The notes beneath the pieces were generated by a model. That model did not search any database and was not told where the DNA came from. It saw nothing but the letters and a program-made list of their open reading frames with translations. The position numbers were made by a program, and so were the translations under genes. Of a DNA stretch of 64,000 bases, positions 29,542 through 37,609 are shown in pieces. The stretch's first letter is position 1, and each line of letters begins with the position of its first letter. Source of the DNA: an actinobacterium LLX17 (GTDB lineage Bacteria; Actinomycetota; Actinomycetes; Propionibacteriales; Nocardioidaceae); the NCBI GenBank assembly GCA_000471045.1, contig KI301992.1, forward strand, positions 2,302,060 to 2,366,059, in the 5' to 3' direction.

Positions 29542-30341
29542 GCGCGCTCCGCGCGGGTCGCGACGTGGTCGACCCACCGCACGCCGAGGCAGGCGAGTCC
29601 GAGACCGGCGGCGACGCTGAGCGCTCCGACCAGCGAGCCGGTGACGACCGCCAGGGGGTTGCCGCCGAGCCCGCTGCCCAGGGCGAGCCCGGCGAGAGGC
29701 AACAGGGCCATCACGCGCCCGGTGGCCCTGGCGGGCTCCACCCCGGACCGGACCTCCTGGCGCAGGTCGTCGTCGGCTCGGGCCGTGCGGGAGACCCGCT
29801 CGAGAACGGACGCGAGCGGCGCCCCCGATGACTCCGACACCTGCCACGCCGACGCGACGGCGGCGAGCAGCTCCCGCCCCGGTTGCTCGGAGACCTCGCG
29901 CCACGCGGCCGGCACGTCACCGCCGAGCGCGGCCACCCGGGCCACTGGCGTGACGGTCGGAGCCTCCTCGGCCAGGTGGACGAGTGCCTGCTGCGGCAGG
30001 ACGCCCGCGCGCAGCTCGGCGGCCAGCAGGTCGACCACGACCGTGATCTCGGCGAGGGCCCGATCGTGTCGGGCCCGTGCGGCCGACCGCCGAATCTCGC
30101 CGACCACGAACATCGTCAGCGCGACCGCGGTGGCCAGCAGGACGACCGTGGCAGGACCGCTGGCGACGGTGAGGACCGACGGGAGGGTGGTCACCGCGAC
30201 GAGCAGGACCAGTCGGCGCGGCCACCGGGCCCCGGACGCCCGGCCGAGACGATGCGCCGCGAGCCAAGCCGGTTCAGGACGCAGCAGCAGGACTGTGCCG
30301 GCCACAGCCATCGCGGCCCACACGGCCCACGGGGGTGTCAC
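29538..30341 (-). CDS. tadB: Type II secretion F family protein, TadB-like
   Basis: 267 residues, the second platform subunit. Hydrophobic helices at ~6-20, ~44-80 and two near 205-250 flank a T2SSF domain containing EITVVVDLLAAELRAGVLP and ASAWQVSESSGAPLASVLER. GTG 30341 overlaps the tadA TGA (GTGA) and gives a start just before the first helix; earlier starts would lie inside tadA. Confidence 0.8.
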   Translation of the reverse strand: MTPPWAVWAAMAVAGTVLLLRPEPAWLAAHRLGRASGARWPRRLVLLVAVTTLPSVLTVASGPATVVLLATAVALTMFVVGEIRRSAARARHDRALAEITVVVDLLAAELRAGVLPQQALVHLAEEAPTVTPVARVAALGGDVPAAWREVSEQPGRELLAAVASAWQVSESSGAPLASVLERVSRTARADDDLRQEVRSGVEPARATGRVMALLPLAGLALGSGLGGNPLAVVTGSLVGALSVAAGLGLACLGVRWVDHVATRAERA

Positions 30342-31531
30342 GACGACCCACCCGCTGCCTCGGGGTCGCTGAGCGGATGGCCCAGGATGTCGCCCACCAG
30401 CTGGCGCAGACGCGGGTACGCAGGGCCGGGCCGTGCCCCGTCGGCCAGCAGCAGCGCCGGTCGACACAGGGCCAGGCCGTCCGGGCCCGTCTCGAGGACG
30501 CCGAGGTGGTCGATGCGCCGACGGCCCGACCGGTCACGGCGCAGGTGCACGACGACGTCGACGCCCGCGACGAGCTGGCTGTGCACCGCGGCTCGCGGCA
30601 GGCCCGCCGCGAGCCCGAGCGCCTCGAACCGGGCTGGGACGTCGGCCGCCGAGTTGGCGTGCACCGTGCCGCACCCGCCCTCGTGGCCCGTGTTGAGCGC
30701 TGCGAGGAGGTCGACCACCTCGGCACCCCGCACCTCGCCCACCACGAGTCGGTCGGGCCGCATGCGCAACGCCTGGCGGACGAGGTCGCGCAACGTCACG
30801 AGTCCGCGGCCCTCGACGTTGGCCGGCCGTGCCTCGAGACCCACCACGTGCGGGTGGCGGGGACGCAGCTCGGTGGCGTCCTCGACGATCACCAGGCGCT
30901 CACGCTCGGGCACCTCGGCCAGCAGGGCGGCGAGCAGCGTGGTCTTGCCCGTGCCGGTGCCGCCGGACACCAGGAACGCCCGCCGGGACGCGATCAAGGC
31001 CGTCAGCGCCGCAGCGCCGACCGTGTCGGTCGCCCCCAGGTCGACCAGCTCGGCGAGCGTGAAGCTGCGCCGCGGCGGCACCCGCAGACAGATGACGGTG
31101 CCGGGCCGGGCCACCGGCGCCAGCACGGCGTGCAGGCGGGTGCCGTCGGGCAGGCGGGCATCGACCCACGGGCTCGCGTCGTCGAGCCTGCGGCCGGCGA
31201 GTGTCGCCAGACGCTGCGCCAGGCGCCGGACCGAGGCCTCGTCGGGGAACGTCACGTCGCTGGGCTCGAGGCCGGACCCCCGATCGATGTGTACTGCATC
31301 GGGACCGTTGACGAGCACGTCGGTGACGTCGGGGAGCCGCAGCAAGGGGTCGAGCGGCCCGGCGCCCGCGGTGTCGCGCCGCACCTCGTCGACGACGGCC
31401 AGCACGGTGTCGTGCCCGAACACACGGTCCTCGGCCCGCAAGGCATCGGCGACGTGCCCGGCCGTCGGCGCCGTGGCGTCGGCCGCGAGACGGCGCCGCA
31501 CCCGCTCGACCAGGTCGGCCGGCACGGTCAC
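30338..31531 (-). CDS. tadA: Pilus assembly ATPase TadA/CpaF
   Basis: 397 residues; a hexameric secretion ATPase that powers pilus extension. N-terminal domain with the CpaF helix region, then the RecA-like core: Walker A GGTGTGKT (190-197), Asp box VIVEDATELRP, Walker B MRPDRLVVGEVRGAEV and the His box GHEGGCGTVHAN. GTG 31531 overlaps the stop of the TadZ gene. It corresponds to Rv3659c. Confidence 0.9.
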   Translation of the reverse strand: MTVPADLVERVRRRLAADATAPTAGHVADALRAEDRVFGHDTVLAVVDEVRRDTAGAGPLDPLLRLPDVTDVLVNGPDAVHIDRGSGLEPSDVTFPDEASVRRLAQRLATLAGRRLDDASPWVDARLPDGTRLHAVLAPVARPGTVICLRVPPRRSFTLAELVDLGATDTVGAAALTALIASRRAFLVSGGTGTGKTTLLAALLAEVPERERLVIVEDATELRPRHPHVVGLEARPANVEGRGLVTLRDLVRQALRMRPDRLVVGEVRGAEVVDLLAALNTGHEGGCGTVHANSAADVPARFEALGLAAGLPRAAVHSQLVAGVDVVVHLRRDRSGRRRIDHLGVLETGPDGLALCRPALLLADGARPGPAYPRLRQLVGDILGHPLSDPEAAGGSS

Positions 31532-32589
31532 CCCTGGTCCCCCGTGACACCGAGGAGGTCGAGGACCGTGTGTGCGGCTCGGCGCACCGGTCGGCTGCGC
31601 CACGGGCCGAGTCCACGCGCCGCGGCCCCGGGGAGGCGGCGATCGTGGCGGACCTGACCCAGCACCGGCACGTCGAGCTGAGCGGCCGTGGCACTCAGCC
31701 CCAGACCACCGGACCCGAACCCCAACCCCGTGCCCGCTCGACGCACCAGGGCCACGACGGTGCCCGACCGCCGCGTCAGCAACGGCACGAGGTGACCAGC
31801 AGCGGCGATGCCGCGGAGGTCGTCGGGAACGACCACGACGGTCAGCACCGAGCGGGCCAGCACGACCTCCGAGGCCGGACCAGGATGTCTCGCGACGTCT
31901 GCCACCACGAGATCGGTGCTGCGCGACGCCGCCTCGAGCACCGGTGGCACGACCGGCTCGACCACGGGGACGTCGCGGCCCCACGTGAGGAAACCGACGT
32001 CGCGGTGCCGCGGCAGGACCTCCAGCAGGGCCTCGCCGGACAATCGCCCGCCCGAACGGTCGAGGGCGTCCCACCGCACCCCCTCAGCACGCTCCGCGCC
32101 GAGCAGGAGGTCGACCCCTCCGGCGGTGGGATCGAGGTCGAGCAGGAGGGCTCTGGCACCGCGACGGGCACCCTCGCCGGCGAGCCCGGCCGCCAGAGTG
32201 CTGGACCCGACACCGCCCACGGCCCCGACGACGCTGACGACCACTGCCTCTCCACGCCCGTCGAGAGCGGCGCCCAGCACGTCGAGCGCTTGTGGGTCGT
32301 CGGGTGCGGTGCAGACGGCGGCGGCCCCGCTGGCCACGGCAGTGCGCCACCGGCCAGGTCCGCCTGACGGATCGACCAGCACGACGTGGTCGCGTCGCGG
32401 CAGACCGAGGCGGCCGACCGCGGGAGCGAGGTCGTCACCCAGCAGCACCGCCGCCGCGGTGCGCCACCGCTGGGCGACCTCGACCGCACTGTCGGCCGGC
32501 ACGGCGTCGACACCCACGGCGGCGCACCAGCGTGCACCCCAGTCGGTGACGACGGGATCGGACGTGGCGACGAGGACCGTGCGTTCCAT
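31528..32589 (-). CDS. TadZ/CpaE/Ssd-like atypical MinD-family protein
   Basis: 353 residues. N-terminal receiver-like domain (1-~115), then a ParA/MinD-type domain. The deviant Walker A reads GAVGGVGSST: the lysine expected in GKGGVGKT is absent, as is usual for TadZ/CpaE localisers, so ATP turnover may be weak. LLLDLDPTAGGVD and DLVVADVARHP keep the Walker A'/B positions. It corresponds to Rv3660c (Ssd, named as a septum-site protein). Presumably targets the pilus machine to a pole; a role in septation is only by analogy. First gene of the Tad operon; ATG at 32589. Confidence 0.78.
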   Translation of the reverse strand: MERTVLVATSDPVVTDWGARWCAAVGVDAVPADSAVEVAQRWRTAAAVLLGDDLAPAVGRLGLPRRDHVVLVDPSGGPGRWRTAVASGAAAVCTAPDDPQALDVLGAALDGRGEAVVVSVVGAVGGVGSSTLAAGLAGEGARRGARALLLDLDPTAGGVDLLLGAERAEGVRWDALDRSGGRLSGEALLEVLPRHRDVGFLTWGRDVPVVEPVVPPVLEAASRSTDLVVADVARHPGPASEVVLARSVLTVVVVPDDLRGIAAAGHLVPLLTRRSGTVVALVRRAGTGLGFGSGGLGLSATAAQLDVPVLGQVRHDRRLPGAAARGLGPWRSRPVRRAAHTVLDLLGVTGDQG

Positions 32590-32712
32590 GCGCCCAGCGT
32601 CAAGGCTCGCGCCGACGTCGCGCAGCAGGTCGACGGGACCCTGTGGACGACCACCGACACGCCTGGAGGCTGTGGACGACGCGCGCGACCCTTCCGCGGA
32701 CGTGTGCGTGCC

Positions 32713-32718
32713 TATGCT
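32713..32718 (+). promoter_or_regulatory. -10 box of leaderless HAD hydrolase mRNA
   Basis: TATGCT ends seven bases before the ATG at 32726. The intergenic 32590-32725 also carries TGTGGACGAC twice (32640-32649 and 32670-32679 approximately); its meaning is unclear. Confidence 0.55.
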
Positions 32719-32725
32719 GGGGACC

Positions 32726-33538
32726 ATGGACGACAGGCCGCCCGCCCGCGCCGCAGCCTTCTTCGACCTCGACAAGACCATCATCGCGAAGTCGAGCACG
32801 CTGGCGTTCAGTCGACCGTTCTTCGCCGAAGGCCTGCTGACCCGTCGTGCCGTGCTGCGCGGCGCCTACGCCCAGTTCGTGTTCGGGGTCAGCGGCGCCG
32901 ACCACGACCAGCTGGAGCGGATGCGCCAGTACCTGACCGAGATGGTCGCCGGCTGGGAGGTCGAGACCGTCCGCCAGGCCGTGGCCGAGACCCTGCACAC
33001 GATCATCGATCCGCTGGTCTACGACGAGGCCGTCGAGCTCATCGCGCAGCACCGGGCCGCCGGCCGCGACGTCATCATCGTGTCGGCGTCGGGCGCGGAG
33101 GTCGTCGGGCCGATCGCGGAGCTGCTCGGCGTCGACCAGGTCATCGCCACGACCCTCGTCATCGAGGACGGTCGCTACACCGGCGAGATCGATCGCTACG
33201 CCTACGGACCGCACAAGGCCGAGGCGATGGAGCAGCTGGCCGCCGAGCGCGGGTACGACCTGTCGGTCAGCTACGCCTACTCCGACTCCGTGACCGACGC
33301 CCCGATGCTCACAGCGGTGGGCCACCCGTTCGCGGTCAATCCCGACAAGGGACTGCGCCGCATCGCCGAGGAGAACGACTGGACCGTCCTGACGTTCGCG
33401 CGTCCGGTGGCGCTGCGGCCCCGGCTGCGGCTCGACACCCGGCTCGGCAAGGTCGTGGCCGGCGCGATCGTCACCGGCGCCGTCGTGGGGGCCGCGGCTG
33501 CGGTGCTGTACGTGGGCGACCGGCGCCGCTCCCGGTGA
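32726..33538 (+). CDS. HAD-IB family hydrolase (SerB-like, Rv3661-like)
   Basis: 270 residues. HAD motif I FFDLDKT (Asp nucleophile near residue 16), motif II VSASG, motif III lysine in YGPHKAEAM and motif IV YSDSVTDAPML identify a phosphatase of the phosphoserine-phosphatase branch. A C-terminal membrane helix (~244-262: VVAGAIVTGAVVGAAAAVLYV) anchors it. Substrate unknown; Streptomyces and Mycobacterium orthologues sit in the same place. The -10 box TATGCT lies seven bases before the ATG, so it is likely leaderless. Confidence 0.85.
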   Translation: MDDRPPARAAAFFDLDKTIIAKSSTLAFSRPFFAEGLLTRRAVLRGAYAQFVFGVSGADHDQLERMRQYLTEMVAGWEVETVRQAVAETLHTIIDPLVYDEAVELIAQHRAAGRDVIIVSASGAEVVGPIAELLGVDQVIATTLVIEDGRYTGEIDRYAYGPHKAEAMEQLAAERGYDLSVSYAYSDSVTDAPMLTAVGHPFAVNPDKGLRRIAEENDWTVLTFARPVALRPRLRLDTRLGKVVAGAIVTGAVVGAAAAVLYVGDRRRSR

Positions 33539-33589
33539 CCTCCACGGGTTGATCGCCCAAGCCGGATGACACTGAACCCTTGTGTGATG

Positions 33590-33797
33590 GGGGTCACGTG
33601 ATGCATGGTGGAGGCAGAACTCCACAGACGGCCCAGCAGCTCGGTACCCACGCGGCGATCACCCGTCCCACAGGGCAGCCGCTCCCGGCGATCCGCTTCG
33701 GCGGACCGGGACGGCACGACGAAGTGCACGCTTGGTAGCCAGGGCGAGCTGGACCCCGGGCGGGGCTGTCGACCACGACAGCCCCGCCCACTTTTCT
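33590..33797 (+). ncRNA. Probable 6S-like RNA, Ms1/MTS2823/scr3559 homologue
   Basis: A 386-base gap between an Rv3661-like and an Rv3662c-like gene holds no ORF but strong RNA structure. In Mycobacterium this same gap encodes Ms1 (MTS2823), which binds core RNA polymerase, and in Streptomyces the 6S-like scr3559. Here a long irregular hairpin can form: CAGCTCG (~33637-33643) with CGAGCTG (~33745-33751), a GCGGC/GCCGC stem, and an apical hairpin TCCCGG-TCCGC-TTCG-GCGGA-CCGGGA (33683-33711) with a UUCG loop. It ends in a perfect 13-bp terminator and TTTT. The 5' end is approximate. Identity rests on synteny and structure; no sequence search was done. Confidence 0.7.
33758..33797 (+). terminator. 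Strong intrinsic terminator of the 6S-like RNA
   Basis: Arms 33758-33770 and 33777-33789 are exact inverse complements (GGGCGGGGCTGTC) with a six-base loop, followed by ACTTTTCTG. It is the clearest rho-independent terminator in the window. Confidence 0.9.
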
Positions 33798-33924
33798 GTG
33801 CAGACGACGGTCTCCGTGCCGCCCACGTCCTCGTTCAGCCGAGCCCCGGGCGGACGCACGATGATGCAAAAGGGTCGCCAGAGCTACCCAAATGCCTCAT
33901 CGTCGGTCCCCCGGAGGGGCGGGA

Positions 33925-34653
33925 TCAGCGGATGGGGGAGAGCTCGATCGCGCGCGTGAACGCCTCGGCGGCGTAGAGCAGCCATCGGTGCGTGCCGGTC
34001 AGGTCGCCCTCGGCGTAGGCCTGCAGCGACGCGCGGTAGGCCGGCTGGTCGGCGGCGTGACCCGCCTCGGGCACCATGACCGACGCCGGGTCGACACCCT
34101 TCGAGACCAGCACCAGGCGCTCGGTCGCCCGGGCGATCGTGCCGGTGAGGTCGCCGAAGGCACCGGACGTCGCGATGTCGGCGTGCACGAGGGCAGCCAC
34201 CACGAGTCCGGGGGCCGTCGTGGGTCGACGCACCCGCTCGGCGATGGCGGCGAGCCGGGCGGCGCCGGCGGGATCGACCGGCCGGCCGAGCTGGTCGTCC
34301 GGCAACGTTCCGGCGGCGGCCAGGGCGTGCATGCGCGCCAGCGCCTGCAACGGGGCGCGGTCCCACGTGGGCAGCACCCCGAGCAGCTGGCTCGACAGGC
34401 GCAGTGCGGCCCGGGCGCGCTCGTCGCCGCCCCCTTCGGCGAGCTCGTCGGCCGTCACGGCGCTGCCGTCGAGCGCTGCGCTGGCCACGGCCCCCAGAAG
34501 CAGCGAGCGGGCGGTGTCCTCGGGCGTGGTGCGCCGCAGGCCGCGGTCACGCAGCACGGCGTCGATGCCGTCGCGGGCACCCGCGTAGGAGGACGCCACG
34601 CCCTCCAGGGCAGCGGCATCGGCAAAGGGGTCGGCAGCCGGCGGTCGTGACAC
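33925..34653 (-). CDS. Conserved actinobacterial protein, Rv3662c-like (often labelled oxidoreductase)
   Basis: 242 residues, helical, no signal or membrane helix. The segment AVASAALDGSAVTADELAEG (~48-67) resembles the N-terminal part of Fic proteins, where an (S/T)xxxE(G/N) helix inhibits AMP-transfer, but the Fic catalytic HPFxxGNGR is absent. The label oxidoreductase used for relatives has no motif support here. By position it matches Rv3662c and SCO3559. GTG start at 34653. Function unknown; it could be the regulatory half of a two-part Fic system or merely share that fold. Confidence 0.6.
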   Translation of the reverse strand: MSRPPAADPFADAAALEGVASSYAGARDGIDAVLRDRGLRRTTPEDTARSLLLGAVASAALDGSAVTADELAEGGGDERARAALRLSSQLLGVLPTWDRAPLQALARMHALAAAGTLPDDQLGRPVDPAGAARLAAIAERVRRPTTAPGLVVAALVHADIATSGAFGDLTGTIARATERLVLVSKGVDPASVMVPEAGHAADQPAYRASLQAYAEGDLTGTHRWLLYAAEAFTRAIELSPIR

Positions 34654-34701
34654 GCCCCGAAGAGTACCCCCCGGGCCTCGGCCGCCCAGTAGCCTCGAAG
34701 G

Positions 34702-35373
34702 ATGACGGACGCCGAGGAGCTGATGGCCAAGTGGCTGGTCGGCGAGCGCCTGTCCTTCGTGCTGCACCTGACCGACTCCGCCCTCGCCTACCGGCTGTCC
34801 CGGCAGGGCCACGAGGTCGTCGTCGCCGGTGCCGACGTGACAGGTGCGCGTGACCGCGAGCTGCACTACGTGCGCACCGAAGGAGCCCGCCTGCCGTTCG
34901 CGGCCGACTCGTTCGACGCCGTCGTGGTGCCCGAACTCCGCGCCTCACCCACCGAGCTCGCCGAGTACGCCCGAGTCCTGCGTCCCGGCGGTGTCGTCTC
35001 GACGCTCGAGCGCACGCACGACGAGACCATCCCGTGGTTCCGCCGTCTCCGCGACATCGTCGGCGAGGCCCCGCCGCGCCAGGCCGGTGTCGACACCTTC
35101 CGGGCCTCCGGACTCTTCCATGACGCCGAGTCGCGCACGTTCGCCGCGTGGGAACAGCTCGACCTCGCCGGCCTGCTGCAGTTCGTGCGGCGCACCCGCC
35201 CCGGTGTCGACGAGTCGACATTGGCCCGCGTGACCGAGCTCTTCAGCACCGTGGCCTCCGGCACCGGCACGCTGCGGATGCGGCACAGCACGCTCGCCCT
35301 GCGCGCCACGGTGCTCAAGCCCGAGCCAGAACCGACCGTCCCCACCGACACGGTGCTGTTGGAATTTCGCTGA
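34702..35373 (+). CDS. SAM-dependent methyltransferase-like protein
   Basis: 223 residues with a reduced class I methyltransferase fold: the usual glycine-rich motif I is weak, but motifs around LPFAADSFDAVVVPELRAS and EYARVLRPGGVVSTLERT are typical. It may have lost SAM binding or methylate an unknown target. TAGCCT (34690-34695) six bases before the ATG indicates a leaderless mRNA. The last five codons and stop lie inside the first copy of a 21-bp repeat (35355-35403). Convergent with the GT61 gene. Confidence 0.6.
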   Translation: MTDAEELMAKWLVGERLSFVLHLTDSALAYRLSRQGHEVVVAGADVTGARDRELHYVRTEGARLPFAADSFDAVVVPELRASPTELAEYARVLRPGGVVSTLERTHDETIPWFRRLRDIVGEAPPRQAGVDTFRASGLFHDAESRTFAAWEQLDLAGLLQFVRRTRPGVDESTLARVTELFSTVASGTGTLRMRHSTLALRATVLKPEPEPTVPTDTVLLEFR

Positions 35374-35403
35374 CGCGAAGGGGCTGTTGGAATTTCGCTG
35401 ACG
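35355..35403. repeat. 21-bp direct repeat at a convergent gene junction
   Basis: Two identical 21-base copies (35355-35375 and 35383-35403) begin GCTGTTGG and end TTTCGCTGACG, spaced 28 bases apart. Copy 1 encodes the last residues and stop of the methyltransferase; copy 2 abuts the GT61 stop. TTCGC-tgac-GCGAA and GCTGAC-g-GTCAGC can form hairpins, so it may end transcription from both sides. The core ATTT(C)GCTGAC recurs in the palindrome at 60114-60173. Confidence 0.7.
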
Positions 35404-35404
35404 G

Positions 35405-36619
35405 TCAGCTCGCGAGCAGGTCGTCGACCGCCGCGACCACCACGGCCGGATCGATCACCACGTCGGCCTGGATCGAGTTCATCGGGTCGCCGGGCCCGTA
35501 CTTCTCGTGGCCGTCCGCCACGAGGTAGCGGTAGGTGATGCCACCGATGGCCTCGCAGATCGACCAGTAGCAGGCGTTGACGTAGTCCGGCGCGAACATC
35601 TCCAGCACCTTGGCACCCGGCTGCACGAACAGCAGGTTGGTCAGCGCGGCGCCATGCGGGGCGACGACGACCTCTGCGGCGGCGAACAGGTCGATCTGCT
35701 CCTGCGGCGACAGGCCCGCGGGCTCGACCCGCACGAACCCCCGCTGCTCGAGCTGCGCCATGACCTCGTCCTCGCGGTCGAGACGACGCGTGTTCGGCAC
35801 CTGCCCGCGGGTGATGTAGATGCGGCGTGGCGTGTCGCCCGCGCTCCGGGCCGGCAACCGCTTGCGCAACCACTCGACGGTGCTGGCCGGGGCGATCTCG
35901 GTGGGGTTGGTGAGGCTCGGCACCACCAGTCGCTCAGCCCGCACGGCGCTGTCGGGCATGGCCGGGATGATCGGCATGTCGGTCAGGCCGGTCATCTCCA
36001 GCAGGGTGCGCTGCCACCGCGAGCCGGCCGGCACGTACAGGCCGTCGACGTGCAGGTCGGGCAGCACCTGCTCGACGACACCGAAGCGCGGCAGCACGTC
36101 GGTCAGGAAGTGGTAGTAGTTGCCCGGGCCACCCCGGGTCGCCAGCGACACGACGGTTCCGGCGACGTCGGTGACGGGCGGCAGCCGACGACGCAGGAAG
36201 ATCGGGTGCTCTCGCCAGCCCGCGAGCCCGAAGTACTCGCTGGTCTCGTAGTCGAGGATGCCGCCCGGCGTCAGGTGCGCACCGTGGTCACCGACGACGA
36301 CGCCGCCGGCGACGTCGAGGCAGAACGGCGGGGGGACGTCCAGCTCACGCCGCCGCTCGAAGACCCAGTGCTTCGGCGGCGTGCCCTGCGCCGACGGCCG
36401 ACGAATCTGCTCACCCGGGCCCGCGCGATGCACTCGCGCCGCGGCGGGCTCGAGCGCCACGGTCTCGTCGACCGACATCGTGCCGCGCCGCGGGACGGCC
36501 CGCGCGCCCTGCAGGAACCGGGTGCGCCGACCCAGCAGACCCGACCAGAACGCCAGCAGGCGGTGCGCCCGCTTGGCGATCGGCCAGAATCGCTGGAGCC
36601 GCGGCGGAAGACGGGTCAT
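35405..36619 (-). CDS. Glycosyltransferase family 61 protein (DUF563)
   Basis: 404 residues, cytosolic or membrane-associated through a basic N-terminus. The GT61 domain shows the conserved NYYHFLTDVLPR (~168-179) and the C-terminal IDLFAAAEVVVAPHGAALTNL with FVQPGAKVLEMF. The family transfers pentoses or hexoses in plant and bacterial polysaccharides; donor and acceptor are unknown here. It follows an FkbM methyltransferase gene by nine bases on the same strand, so the two probably act on the same glycan. Confidence 0.8.
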   Translation of the reverse strand: MTRLPPRLQRFWPIAKRAHRLLAFWSGLLGRRTRFLQGARAVPRRGTMSVDETVALEPAAARVHRAGPGEQIRRPSAQGTPPKHWVFERRRELDVPPPFCLDVAGGVVVGDHGAHLTPGGILDYETSEYFGLAGWREHPIFLRRRLPPVTDVAGTVVSLATRGGPGNYYHFLTDVLPRFGVVEQVLPDLHVDGLYVPAGSRWQRTLLEMTGLTDMPIIPAMPDSAVRAERLVVPSLTNPTEIAPASTVEWLRKRLPARSAGDTPRRIYITRGQVPNTRRLDREDEVMAQLEQRGFVRVEPAGLSPQEQIDLFAAAEVVVAPHGAALTNLLFVQPGAKVLEMFAPDYVNACYWSICEAIGGITYRYLVADGHEKYGPGDPMNSIQADVVIDPAVVVAAVDDLLAS

Positions 36620-36628
36620 CGGTCGCGA

Positions 36629-37444
36629 TCAGGCGGGCGGAGCCAGCGGGTCGCGGGAGAGCCAGGCCATGCCCAGGCCCTCCGAGAACGGCTGGCGGTG
36701 GACGACCTGCAGCCCGGCCTCGGCGAAGAAGGTCTCGAGCTGCTGCCAGGAGTGGCCCGGCAGGTTGTGGTACTCCAGCACCACGCGGCGAACCCCGGCC
36801 CAGTCCTTCGGGTCCGAGCCCAGCACCATGTCGTACTCGCCGCCCTCGGTGTCCATCTTGACGAGGTCGGCGGTGCGGCCGCTGCGGGTCAGCGCGTCGG
36901 ACATCGCGACGCTGGGCACCGTGACGGTGCGTCCGCCCTCGCCCAGGTGGAGCACACCGTTGTGACCGCTCGCGGCGCCGTTGTCGGCGAGCTCGAGCTG
37001 CCCGGCGACCGCCTGGACGGCGAGGTTGTTGCCGTGCACCCGTCCACCGAGGTTGTTGTCGGCGATGTTGCGCTCGAGGTAGACCGACGTCGACGGCGAG
37101 GCCTCGAACGCGTCGACGCGGGCGCCGGGGTGGCGTAGGGCGAACGCGACCGAGAAGCAGCCGATGTGGGCTCCCACGTCGAGAGCCACGGCGTCCGGGC
37201 CCAGGTCGTCGGTGAACCAGCCCAGGCGGTACTCGTCCTCGACGAAGATCTCGTAGACCGGCACGCGCGCGCCCCGGCGGTTCGGCACGGTGATCGAGGC
37301 GCCGTCCTTGGTGTGGAACGTCAGCTCCTCGGGCTTGCCCGAGACGGTCTGTCGCAGCATGTCGAGGACCAGGCGGGAACCGCCGTCGAATCCGCTCAAC
37401 GTCTGTCGGACCCGACGCGTGGAGTGGGTGATGCTGCGGGCCAT
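36629..37444 (-). CDS. FkbM family methyltransferase 1
   Basis: 271 residues. The SAM-binding motif is VALDVGAHIGCFSVAFALRHP (~110-130, shown in part), then FEASP, and the FkbM hallmark VKMDTEGGEYD (~205-215). The family O-methylates sugars and polyketides. ATG 37444 has a good AGGAAGG Shine-Dalgarno; an earlier in-frame start would add a Pro/Arg-rich stretch. Probably methylates a sugar of the exported polysaccharide. A 165-base region upstream (37445-37609) includes a GTGCC/GGCAC hairpin and a TACGAT box, likely its promoter. Confidence 0.85.
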   Translation of the reverse strand: MARSITHSTRRVRQTLSGFDGGSRLVLDMLRQTVSGKPEELTFHTKDGASITVPNRRGARVPVYEIFVEDEYRLGWFTDDLGPDAVALDVGAHIGCFSVAFALRHPGARVDAFEASPSTSVYLERNIADNNLGGRVHGNNLAVQAVAGQLELADNGAASGHNGVLHLGEGGRTVTVPSVAMSDALTRSGRTADLVKMDTEGGEYDMVLGSDPKDWAGVRRVVLEYHNLPGHSWQQLETFFAEAGLQVVHRQPFSEGLGMAWLSRDPLAPPA

Positions 37445-37609
37445 CGGGGGCCTTCCTGTGGCGTGAACTCGGGTGCTCAAGGCCGGGTGCCGATCGTGCG
37501 CACGTCGTCGAGCGGTCCGATCGTACGTCACTCGGCCGGTGCCTCGGGGCACTTCCAACAGGGTCGTCCCGACGGATGGGGCGTGCCTGCCGGAACGGCG
37601 GGCGAACCC

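Noticed and set aside
32590..32725. 6C/B11 RNA at its mycobacterial position between Ssd and HAD genes
   Set aside because: No C-run hairpin or terminator is present in this 136-base gap.
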